Positions 25,995 to 33,402 of a stretch of 64,000 nucleotides of DNA are shown here, piece by piece. A program made the translations under genes and the position numbers. The stretch's first letter is position 1. Each line of letters starts with the position of its first letter. The notes beneath the pieces are model-generated. The model worked only from the letters and a program-made list of their open reading frames with translations. It did not search any database and had not been told where the DNA came from. The stretch comes from Rhodospirillales bacterium (GTDB lineage: Bacteria; Pseudomonadota; Alphaproteobacteria; Reyranellales; Reyranellaceae), in the NCBI GenBank assembly GCA_016185145.1, contig JACPOB010000099.1:62001-126000 (forward strand), written 5' to 3'.

Positions 25995-26615
25995 ATGGAA
26001 CTGTTCGCTTCACCCATGGCCTGCTCTCTCGCCTCGCATATCACGGCGTTGGAAGCAGGTCTGCCCGTCAAGGTCCGGTTCATCGAGAACAAGAAGACCG
26101 ACGACGGCGGCGACTACTTTCAGATCTCGGCCAACGGCTACGTGCCGGCGCTCCGGCTGGACGACGGCCAGGTCTTGAACGAAGGCCCGTCGGTGCTGCA
26201 GTACCTGGCGGACCGCAAGCCCGAAGCGGGCCTGGCGCCGGCCTGGGGCACGGTCGAGCGCTACCAGCTCATCGACACGCTGAACTACCTGTCGACCGAG
26301 CTGCACAAGCGCATCTTCTACAACGTGTTCAACCCCAAGGCCGCGGACGCGACCAAGCAGGCCGCGCGCGAGCTGTTCGAGCCGACCTTCGATTACCTGT
26401 CGAAGAAGCTCGGCACCGGCGATTACCTCGTCGGCAATACGTTCACCGTGGCCGATGCGTATCTCGTCACCATGCTGAACTGGGCGGTGTTCCTGAAGAT
26501 CGACCTTTCGAAGTGGCCGACCATCGCCGCCTACCACCAGAAGCACCTCAAGCGCCCGTCCGTCGTGAAGGCGATGGGCGTCGAGATGGCGGAAAGGCAG
26601 AGGCGGGCGGCGTAA
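25995..26615 (+). CDS. Glutathione S-transferase
   Basis: The 206-residue product has an N-terminal thioredoxin-like GST domain (MELFASPMACSLASHIT, cis-proline region NGYVPAL near 54, and NEGPSVLQYLAD for glutathione binding) and an all-helical C-terminal domain with GNTFTVADAYL. The CSLA segment near residues 10-13 is typical of the bacterial beta class. AGGAGG precedes ATG 25995. It is divergent from the TetR gene and shares its operators, which suggests a detoxification role. Confidence 0.92.
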   Translation: MELFASPMACSLASHITALEAGLPVKVRFIENKKTDDGGDYFQISANGYVPALRLDDGQVLNEGPSVLQYLADRKPEAGLAPAWGTVERYQLIDTLNYLSTELHKRIFYNVFNPKAADATKQAARELFEPTFDYLSKKLGTGDYLVGNTFTVADAYLVTMLNWAVFLKIDLSKWPTIAAYHQKHLKRPSVVKAMGVEMAERQRRAA

Positions 26616-26624
26616 TCTCTTCCT

Positions 26625-26691
26625 CTTCCGGACCGCGAGCTTCCAGCTCGCTCATGATTCATGAGCGAGCCAGAGGCTCGCGGTCCGGAAG
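26625..26691. repeat. Nested palindrome family B, copy 2 (minimal form)
   Basis: This 67-bp element shows the family in its simplest form: CTTCCGGACC, arm GCGAGCTTCCAGCTCGC, centre TCATGATTCATGA, arm GCGAGCCAGAGGCTCGC, then GGTCCGGAAG. It fills the convergent gap between the GST gene and the enoyl-CoA hydratase gene, ending one base before the latter's stop codon. Confidence 0.9.
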
Positions 26692-26692
26692 G

Positions 26693-27526
26693 CTATGACG
26701 CCTTCTTGTTCAGCACCGCGAACCGGTCCTTCGGGGCCTTTTCGCGGGCCGCAGGGCCGTAGGTGCCCATCTCGATGCGATGCGGGATGGTGAGCATGTA
26801 GTTCTTGAAAGCGTTCTCCATCGCCGCCTTGAAACCCTGCGCATCCATCGTCTCGTTCACCGATGCCTTGGCGAGCTTCATCGCATAGGGATCGCGCCCG
26901 GCGATGTCCTGCGCGAGGGCCATCGTCTCCTCCTCGAGCTTTTGCCGCGGCACCACGCGGTTCACCAGCCCGGCACGCTCGGCCTCGGCCGCGCTGATGA
27001 AGCGGCCGGTGAAGAGATACTCCTTGGTCTTGCGCGGCCCGAAGTCCCACGGCATCGAGAAGTACTGCACGTGGCTGCCGCCCCACTTCACGGCACGGTC
27101 GGCGAACTGGGCATCTTCGCTGGCGATGATGAGGTCGCAGGCCGAGGCGATCATCAGCCCGCCCATGATGCAATAGCCCTGGACCTGGGCGATGGTCGGC
27201 TTGGGCAGGTCGCGCCAGCGCATGGTGTTCTCGAAGAAGCGCTCCCACAGGCGCCGGTACTCGCCCTTGAAGCCGGGCTCCAGCGGCGTCTTCTTCTGGT
27301 CCACCATCTCCTGCGGGCTGCCGAGATCGTGGCCGGCCGAGAAATGCTTGCCGGCGCCGGCCAGGATGATGACGCGCACCGCCTCGTCGTCGACGGCGCG
27401 CAGGAAGGCATCGTCGAGCTCTTCCAGCAGGATGCGGCTCTGGGCGTTCAGCACCTCCGGCCGGTTGGTCGTGATCTTGAGGACGGCGCCGGTCCGCTCG
27501 GTCAACAGGGTCGAATAGTTGCTCAT
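26693..27526 (-). CDS. Enoyl-CoA hydratase/isomerase family protein
   Basis: This 277-residue crotonase-fold protein has the CoA-binding AGAGKHFSAGHDLGS loop near 55-69 and the oxyanion-hole glycine region QGYCIMGGLMIASACDL near 113-129. The reaction could be hydration of an unsaturated acyl-CoA or another crotonase-type step. Its ATG overlaps the stop of the amidohydrolase gene (ATGA), so the two are co-translated. Confidence 0.9.
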   Translation of the reverse strand: MSNYSTLLTERTGAVLKITTNRPEVLNAQSRILLEELDDAFLRAVDDEAVRVIILAGAGKHFSAGHDLGSPQEMVDQKKTPLEPGFKGEYRRLWERFFENTMRWRDLPKPTIAQVQGYCIMGGLMIASACDLIIASEDAQFADRAVKWGGSHVQYFSMPWDFGPRKTKEYLFTGRFISAAEAERAGLVNRVVPRQKLEEETMALAQDIAGRDPYAMKLAKASVNETMDAQGFKAAMENAFKNYMLTIPHRIEMGTYGPAAREKAPKDRFAVLNKKAS

Positions 27527-28671
27527 GCCAGTCCTGCTCCCATGAGGTCGACGAAGTTGTCGCAATAGAAGCGCTGCTTCTGCTGCTCGCTGATGTTGGC
27601 GGCTTCCATCGAGGCCTCGAAGCGCTTGATCGGGTGGCGCCCGCCCTCGACGTGCGGGTAGTCCGACGAGAACAGGCAGACCTCGTCGCCCGCATTGGCG
27701 ATGATCCAGCCGGCATCCTCGTGCGGATAGGGCGTGACGCGCACCTGGCGCTTCACGAACTCGCTGGGCTTGAGCGACATCTTCTGCAGCCGATCCTCGT
27801 TCTTGTAGAAGGCGCTGTGCGCCGAATCCATGTTGCGCATCCAGCCCGGCACCCATGACGCGCCCTGCTCGATGACGCCGAACTTCAGTCGCGGGAAGCG
27901 GTCGAGCACGCGGTCGACGACCAGCGCGGTCAGCGCCTTCATCGGCGGATAGGCGATCGCCATGTAGTCGATCGACTTGAAATTGTCGTCGCCGCCGTGG
28001 AAGTCGGGCACCGGCGGCAGGCCGTTGTTGAACCAGGCGTCCTCCAGAAGCTTGCCGCCGCCGCCGACGTGGAAAACGATCGGCAGGCCCGCCTCCTGGG
28101 CGATCTCCCACAAGGGATCGAAGCCGATGTGGCTCGGCGAATGATCGTCGGGGCAGCGCGAGGGGATCATCAGCGCCTTGGCGCCGAGCTCGATCGCTTC
28201 CTTCGCCGCCGTCGCGGTGCGCTCGAAGTCGACCAGCGGCACATAGCCCGTCGGCAGCAGGCGCCGGTCGACCGAGCAGAACTCGACCATGTGCCGCGTA
28301 TGGGCGCGCGCCACGGCGTAGGTGAGATCGGGATCGGCGCCGCCTTCGAGCACGGAGGAGTAGTTCAGCAACGCCGTGGTGAACATGAGCTGGCTGGCGA
28401 AGCCCAGAAGGTCGATCGAGCGCGGACGGTCGTGGCGCGTGGAAGAGCCGAGTGCCGCCCAGTTCTTGGCGAGCATGATCTGGCTTTCGTCGAAGTCCGC
28501 GCCGCTGCGCGCGTCCTTCAGATGGCTGTGAAAGCCTTCGCGTCTCGGGAAGAGCACGTCGTTGCCGACGCGATCGCGATACTTCGTCTCGAGATGATCG
28601 GCGAGGAAGCCCGGCAGCTCCATGATGTGCGCATCGGCATCGTGAATGACGCGCCCGCTGGCGTAGGGCAT
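27523..28671 (-). CDS. Amidohydrolase_2 family protein (ACMSD-like)
   Basis: The 382-residue TIM-barrel metal enzyme shows D13-x-H15 in HDADAHIMEL, a further metal histidine in IVFHVGGGG near 204 and the terminal aspartate in LFSSDYPHVEG near 340. Relatives decarboxylate or hydrolyse aromatic and ring-cleavage acids. ATG 28671 has GGAGG five bases upstream on its strand. It is coupled to an enoyl-CoA hydratase and faces a hydratase gene 36 bases away, which suggests a ring-cleavage-product pathway. Confidence 0.85.
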   Translation of the reverse strand: MPYASGRVIHDADAHIMELPGFLADHLETKYRDRVGNDVLFPRREGFHSHLKDARSGADFDESQIMLAKNWAALGSSTRHDRPRSIDLLGFASQLMFTTALLNYSSVLEGGADPDLTYAVARAHTRHMVEFCSVDRRLLPTGYVPLVDFERTATAAKEAIELGAKALMIPSRCPDDHSPSHIGFDPLWEIAQEAGLPIVFHVGGGGKLLEDAWFNNGLPPVPDFHGGDDNFKSIDYMAIAYPPMKALTALVVDRVLDRFPRLKFGVIEQGASWVPGWMRNMDSAHSAFYKNEDRLQKMSLKPSEFVKRQVRVTPYPHEDAGWIIANAGDEVCLFSSDYPHVEGGRHPIKRFEASMEAANISEQQKQRFYCDNFVDLMGAGLA

Positions 28672-28707
28672 TGTTCCTCCGATTTTCTTGCTTGAGGGGA
28701 GCTTAGC

Positions 28708-29451
28708 ATGACGCTCGAGATTTCCCACGCCGTGCGTGGCCTCCTGGAAGCGCGGCACACCGGCATCCAGATGGCGCCGCCCTTCGCATTGCCGAACCGC
28801 GATGCGGTCTATGCCATCCAGGACGGCGTTTTACGCGAGACCGGTCCGGCGGCCGGCTGGAAGGTCGGCGCGCGCACGCCGACGGCCGAGCCCAATCCCG
28901 CACCGCTGCTGGCGGGTGCGCTGGTGAAGTCGCCGGCGCGGTTCGACGGCAAGACCATGCACATGATCGGCGTGGAGATAGAGATCTCCTTCCACATCGT
29001 GCGCGACATTGCCGCCCGCAGCGAGCCGGTCGGTCGCGAAGAGGCGCTCGCCGCCGTGGGCGATGCCTTCGTCGGCATGGAAGTGGTCGATACGCGCCTC
29101 GCGAACTTCCAGCAGGCCGATCCGGAATGGCTTCTAGCCGACAACCAGATGAACCATGCGCTGGTCGTGGGCGATGCGATCGCGAACTGGAAGAACCTCG
29201 ACTGGGCGAACCTGCCGGTGCGGCTGGTGATCGACGACAAGGTGGTGGTGGATCAGAAGGGCGGATTGGGGGCGGTCGATCCGGTGCGGCCCCTGGCCTG
29301 GATGATCGATCACGCGGTGCGCCGGCGCGGCGGCCTTCGCAACGGCCAGGCCATCACTACGGGTTCGTGGACCGGCCTTCGCTACTTCCCGCCGGGAACG
29401 CGCGCGCGTGGCGAGTTCCCGGGACTGGGTTCTGTCGAAGCGTCGTTCTGA
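28708..29451 (+). CDS. 2-keto-4-pentenoate hydratase-like (MhpD/FAH family) protein
   Basis: The 247-residue protein has the hydratase/decarboxylase layout: AGWKVGARTP near 49-58, metal-binding acidic motif GVEIEISFHI near 92-101 and a late TGSWTGLRYF. The family hydrates 2-hydroxypenta-2,4-dienoate-type products of meta cleavage. GAGGGGAG lies upstream of ATG 28708. It is divergent from the amidohydrolase gene and convergent with a small exported protein gene. Confidence 0.85.
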   Translation: MTLEISHAVRGLLEARHTGIQMAPPFALPNRDAVYAIQDGVLRETGPAAGWKVGARTPTAEPNPAPLLAGALVKSPARFDGKTMHMIGVEIEISFHIVRDIAARSEPVGREEALAAVGDAFVGMEVVDTRLANFQQADPEWLLADNQMNHALVVGDAIANWKNLDWANLPVRLVIDDKVVVDQKGGLGAVDPVRPLAWMIDHAVRRRGGLRNGQAITTGSWTGLRYFPPGTRARGEFPGLGSVEASF

Positions 29452-29460
29452 CGTTTCTCC

Positions 29461-29832
29461 TCAGTACTTGATCTCGACGATGCGGCTCGCGGTGTCGCTC
29501 AGGCTATCCACCCTGGGCAGCGCCTTCACGGGATCATGCGCCACGACGATCGCGCCGGCGGGCGCGCCGTCGCGGATCATCTCCTGCTTCACGACCTCGG
29601 TCTGCTCGAGACGACCCATGAGGTGGACCGTCTTGCCCGCCTTGGCCGCGATGATGGCGTTGCTGACCATCGGCGCGGCCGACGGCGGCAGCACGTTGCC
29701 CTTCTGAAGAAAGACGATGGTTTCCGTGCGCGGCTCGCCGGTGGCGTAGGCCAGGTTCGTGGTCTGCGCCATCGCCGGAGAGGTGAGGAACAGGCCGCCG
29801 AGCATGACGGCGGCAATGCGATATTTCTGCAT
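29461..29832 (-). CDS. Small exported protein, unknown function
   Basis: The 123-residue product has a clear signal peptide (MQKYRIAAVMLGGLFLTSPAM, cleavage near AMAQ). The mature part has an alternating pattern (GKTVHLMGRLEQTEVVKQEMI) that recalls the start of OmpA C-like domains, but key peptidoglycan-binding residues are not evident. GGAG precedes ATG 29832. Confidence 0.65.
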   Translation of the reverse strand: MQKYRIAAVMLGGLFLTSPAMAQTTNLAYATGEPRTETIVFLQKGNVLPPSAAPMVSNAIIAAKAGKTVHLMGRLEQTEVVKQEMIRDGAPAGAIVVAHDPVKALPRVDSLSDTASRIVEIKY

Positions 29833-29880
29833 TGCTGGGACTCCTTCACGCGTTGAATTGCGTGAAGAATCAACTCCGTT

Positions 29881-29931
29881 CCGGCCTCGTGGTTCCCTGT
29901 GCACAACCTACGTGCACCGCCACGAAGCCGG
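29881..29931. terminator. Branched hairpin downstream of lipoprotein gene
   Basis: CCGGCCTCGTGG pairs with CCACGAAGCCGG (one mismatch), and GTGCAC repeats as an inner palindromic pair (29899-29904 with 29912-29917). It lies between the two small exported-protein genes on the minus strand and may end the upstream message. No T tract follows on that strand. Confidence 0.45.
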
Positions 29932-29977
29932 CACAATTTATACTATTGCTTGATCAGCCGCCCGCGGCGGCCAATTC

Positions 29978-30379
29978 CTAGTAGTACCAGCCGTACGGCC
30001 AGCCGCCCCACGGACCCCAATCCCACGAGTACATATCCATTTCCTGGGCGGTCATCTGCTGCTCGTCGGCGAGCTGCTTGTCGAACATGTTCTTGCGATA
30101 GAGCGCATAGGCGTTCTGGTCGCCGACATACAGGCACACGCAGACCGTCGGGTCGGGATAGACGTAGAAGACGCGGCCGTCGCGGATCTGTCGCGAGAAG
30201 CGGTGCGCCGGCAACTGCTTGAACGACGCCTGCCGCGCCGGCGTGTTGGCCGGCACGAACTTGAAGCCGGCAGCCGTCATCATGTCTTCCTTGCTGGCGA
30301 CTTTCTGCTGGGGGCTCTCGCAGGCGGCGGCGGCAACGCACAGTCCCAGAGCGGCCAGAGTGGTCCCAAATCGCTTCAT
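29978..30379 (-). CDS. Small putative lipoprotein, unknown function
   Basis: The 133-residue product has an N-terminal hydrophobic stretch ending in an alanine-rich lipobox-like VAAAAC, so the cysteine near residue 20 is a candidate lipidation site. The C-terminal tail is rich in tryptophan, glycine and tyrosine (WDWGPWGGWPYGWYY). It follows the enoyl-CoA hydratase gene by 29 bases and may be co-transcribed. I do not recognise the family. Confidence 0.65.
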   Translation of the reverse strand: MKRFGTTLAALGLCVAAAACESPQQKVASKEDMMTAAGFKFVPANTPARQASFKQLPAHRFSRQIRDGRVFYVYPDPTVCVCLYVGDQNAYALYRKNMFDKQLADEQQMTAQEMDMYSWDWGPWGGWPYGWYY

Positions 30380-30408
30380 CACGTTCTCCTCTTTCATGTC
30401 CCGCCGGG

Positions 30409-31188
30409 TCACGTCCCCGACCACTTCGGCGCCCGCTTGGCCAGGAATGCCGCCATGCCTTCGCGAAAGTCCTGGCTACCGTAAGCCAGTCTGATGAGAT
30501 CGTCGATATCGTCGTCGCCCAGCCGGGCCTGCAGGCGGCGTAGGGCCTCCTTGGTGACCTGGAGCGTGATGGGGGCGTGGTTGGCGACCGTGCGGGCCAC
30601 TTCCTCGGCCCGGGAATGCAGCGAGGTTGCATCGGGCACGAGCTCGCTCACCAGGCCGATGCTCAGCGCTGTCGGGCCGTCGATCAGGTTGGCTAAAAAG
30701 ATCACTTCCTTGGTGCGCTGCGGGCCGATCAGGGCGGCCAGCCGGGCGTAGTTGGCCATCGACAGGCAGTTGCCCAGCGTGCGGGCGATGGGAAAGCCGA
30801 ACTGGGCGTTGGCGGTGGCGAGCCTGAGGTCACAGACCGCGGCGATCGCCGCCCCGCCGCCGGTGCAGAAGCCGGCGATCGCCGCGATGGTGGGCACGCT
30901 GCAGCGCTCGATGGCGTCCAGGATGCGGTCGATCTTGCGCTCGTAGGCGATGCCGTCCTCGCCATCCTTGAACGCCTGGAACTGGGCGATGTCGGTGCCG
31001 GCCGCGAAGGCCTTGTCGCCGGCGCCGGTGACGACCAGGGCCCTGACCTCGCGGGTCCGGCCGACGCGGGCGCAGATCTCGGCCAACCCTTCATACATCG
31101 CGAAAGTGAGGGCATTGCGGGCCTGCGGGCGATTGAACGTGATCCAGCCGACCTCGCCGCGCTTGTCGTAGAGCAATTCTTGGGTCAT
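30409..31188 (-). CDS. Enoyl-CoA hydratase/isomerase family protein
   Basis: This 259-residue crotonase-fold protein has GAGDKAFAAGTDIAQ near 55-69 and the oxyanion region AGFCTGGGAAIAAVCDLRLA near 105-124. C-terminal LAKRAPKWSGT matches the usual family tail. It is distinct from the hydratase at 26693. The start is 45 bases from the divergent carbonic anhydrase start. Confidence 0.9.
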   Translation of the reverse strand: MTQELLYDKRGEVGWITFNRPQARNALTFAMYEGLAEICARVGRTREVRALVVTGAGDKAFAAGTDIAQFQAFKDGEDGIAYERKIDRILDAIERCSVPTIAAIAGFCTGGGAAIAAVCDLRLATANAQFGFPIARTLGNCLSMANYARLAALIGPQRTKEVIFLANLIDGPTALSIGLVSELVPDATSLHSRAEEVARTVANHAPITLQVTKEALRRLQARLGDDDIDDLIRLAYGSQDFREGMAAFLAKRAPKWSGT

Positions 31189-31233
31189 TTCGCCTTACTG
31201 CCAGGATGGACGAGACATGGTAGGCGAGACGTC

Positions 31234-31974
31234 ATGGCGTTGGAACGACTTCTCAGAGGCTTCAAGGATTTCCGCACCGGCTACTACCGCGAGCATCACG
31301 ACCTGTTCGAGAAGCTCGCCACCGAGGGCCAGTCGCCGAAGATCCTGATCATCGGCTGCGCCGATGCGCGCGTCGATCCGGGCATCCTGACCCAGACCAG
31401 GCCGGGTGACATCTTCACGGTGCGCAACGTCGCGGCCATGGTGCCGCCGGCCCAGTATCCGCCCGACACGCGCCATCACGGCACCTCGTCGGCCATCGAG
31501 TTCGCGGTGCGCGGGCTCAACGTCGAGCACGTGGTGGTGCTGGGGCATGCTCTGTGCGGTGGCATCGGCGCGCTGGTCGACGGCCGCGACAGCATCTATG
31601 CCAGCTACGACTATCTCTCGACCTGGACCGCCATCGCCCAGGAGGTGCGCGACCTTGCCGTCGGCCAGCTGAAGGGCCGTTCACGCGAGGAGATCACGCG
31701 CGCCGTCGAGCAGGCGGCCGTGCTGAACAGCATCGCCAACCTGATGGGCTTCCGCTGGATCGCGGAGAAGGTCGAGCAGGGTTCGCTCGCCTTGCACGGC
31801 TGGTGGTTCAACATGACCGAAGGCCAGCTCTACGCCTTCAATCCCGCGACGACCCTGTTCGAGGCCGTGCACGGCCTCGAGGTGCATCCCACCGTGGTCA
31901 AGGGCACGACCCTGTCGGCGATCAAGCCCGAAGCCCTGATCGCCGCGGTCGCCGGCAAGAAGCCGGCGTTCTAA
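31234..31974 (+). CDS. Beta-class carbonic anhydrase
   Basis: The 246-residue enzyme interconverts CO2 and bicarbonate. Its zinc ligands are visible as C42 (GCADARVDP, with the D44/R46 dyad), H105 and C108 (LGHALCGG). ATG 31234 is preferred over an earlier in-frame ATG at 31180 that would overlap the divergent hydratase gene. A role in supplying bicarbonate or balancing pH is general for the family. Confidence 0.94.
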   Translation: MALERLLRGFKDFRTGYYREHHDLFEKLATEGQSPKILIIGCADARVDPGILTQTRPGDIFTVRNVAAMVPPAQYPPDTRHHGTSSAIEFAVRGLNVEHVVVLGHALCGGIGALVDGRDSIYASYDYLSTWTAIAQEVRDLAVGQLKGRSREEITRAVEQAAVLNSIANLMGFRWIAEKVEQGSLALHGWWFNMTEGQLYAFNPATTLFEAVHGLEVHPTVVKGTTLSAIKPEALIAAVAGKKPAF

Positions 31975-32086
31975 CTCCGGGAGCTCATGCTCTCCGGACC
32001 GCGCGCATCTTGCGCGCTCATGATTCATGAGCGAGCTGGAAGCTCGCGGTCCGGAAGAACATGACGCGCCACTGGAGTGGCGCGCC
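31975..32086. repeat. Nested palindrome family B, copy 3
   Basis: The core (31993-32055) reads TCCGGACC, arm GCGCGCATCTTGCGCGC, centre TCATGATTCATGA, arm GCGAGCTGGAAGCTCGC, then GGTCCGGA. An extra hairpin CGCGCCACT-GG-AGTGGCGCG follows at 32065-32084. It fills the convergent gap between the carbonic anhydrase and aminotransferase genes. Confidence 0.88.
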
Positions 32087-32098
32087 CCCAGCAATGGC

Positions 32099-33301
32099 CT
32101 AGTTCGCCAGCGAGTCGATCGCGGCGTCGACGCCGCCCGGGCTGAACGGCACGCCGGCCGTCTTCATCGCGAGCTCGGTGGTGGCGAGGCAGCCCAGCAG
32201 CATGGGCTCGTTTAGGTCGCCCATGTGGCCGATGCGGAACACCTTGCCCATCAGCGGCCCGAGCCCGCCGCCGAGCGACAGGTTGTAGCGATCGATGGCG
32301 ACCTTGCGCAGCGGGTCGGAGCTCACGCCCTCCGGCATGACCACCGTCGTCACCGAGTTGGAGAGCCGGTCGGGCGCCTGGCAGTAGAGCTGCGGGCCCT
32401 TGCCGTCCTTGCCCCAGGCGCGCACGGCGGCGCGCGTCGCCTCGGCGAGGCGGGCGTGACGCGCGAACACCGCGTCGAGGCCTTCCTCCTCGAGCATCTT
32501 GAGCGACTCCTGCAGGCCGAAGAACATGTGCACCGGCGCGGTGCCCATGAACTTCTGCGGCGCGCGGCCGTTCATCAGCTCCCAATGGAAGTAGTGGCGC
32601 GGCGCCTTGTTCCTGCGCGCCACGTCGAGCGCCTTGTTGCTGACGCCGGTGAACGACATGCCGGTCGGCAGCATCAGGCCCTTCTGGCTGCCGCCGACGG
32701 TGACGTCGATGCCCCAGGCATCCATCTTGTATTCGATCGACGCCAGCGAGGAGATGGTGTCGGAGAGCAGCAGGGCGGGATGCTTGGCCTCGTCCAGCGC
32801 GCGACGGATGTCGGCGATGGGCAGGACCATGCCGGTCGCCGTCTCGTTGTGGACGCAGAGCACGGCCTTGATCTCGTGCGCCTTGTCCTTGGCCAGGCGC
32901 TCGGCGAGCTTGGCGATGTCGGCGCCCTTGCGCCAATCGGCGGCGAAGGTCTCGACCTTGATGCCGAGGTTGGTCGCCATCTCGGCCCAGCTCAGCGAGA
33001 AGTAGCCGGTCTCGACGATCAGCACGCTGTCGCCGGCGGCGAACAGGTTGGCCAGGGCTGCTTCCCACGCGCCATGGCCGCTCGCGTTGTACATGTAGAG
33101 ACCCTGGTCGGTCTTCAGCACCCGCTTCACGCCTGCATGGCAGGCATGATGGATGGCCACGAACTCGTCGGACATGAAGTCGAGAACCGGCCGGTCCATG
33201 GCCCGCAGCACCCGGTCGGGGATGTTGGTGGGGCCGGGATTGTTGAAGAACTGACGGCCGCGCGGCTTGGCGTTCACAGGGGCGTTGTGGGGGGCGTTCA
33301 A
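32099..33301 (-). CDS. Serine-glyoxylate / alanine-glyoxylate-type aminotransferase
   Basis: The 400-residue class V PLP enzyme has the family-typical NNPGPTNIPDRVLRAMDRP near the N-terminus, ASGHGAWEAAL for phosphate binding and the PLP lysine in VGGSQKGLMLP near 206. It would move an amino group to glyoxylate or a related keto acid. The preferred start is TTG 33301 because GGAG lies seven bases upstream and the length fits the family; ATG 33385 is a longer alternative. It is divergent from another PLP aminotransferase. Confidence 0.88.
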   Translation of the reverse strand: MNAPHNAPVNAKPRGRQFFNNPGPTNIPDRVLRAMDRPVLDFMSDEFVAIHHACHAGVKRVLKTDQGLYMYNASGHGAWEAALANLFAAGDSVLIVETGYFSLSWAEMATNLGIKVETFAADWRKGADIAKLAERLAKDKAHEIKAVLCVHNETATGMVLPIADIRRALDEAKHPALLLSDTISSLASIEYKMDAWGIDVTVGGSQKGLMLPTGMSFTGVSNKALDVARRNKAPRHYFHWELMNGRAPQKFMGTAPVHMFFGLQESLKMLEEEGLDAVFARHARLAEATRAAVRAWGKDGKGPQLYCQAPDRLSNSVTTVVMPEGVSSDPLRKVAIDRYNLSLGGGLGPLMGKVFRIGHMGDLNEPMLLGCLATTELAMKTAGVPFSPGGVDAAIDSLAN

Positions 33302-33402
33302 GGCAGGCTCCAGTCTGCGAAAAAGTGGCGGAAGATACGGCTCCGGGCCTTGGCGAGGCAAGCGAGGCTTGCGATGCTCAGCCATTAGCAAAGCGAGGGC
33401 AA

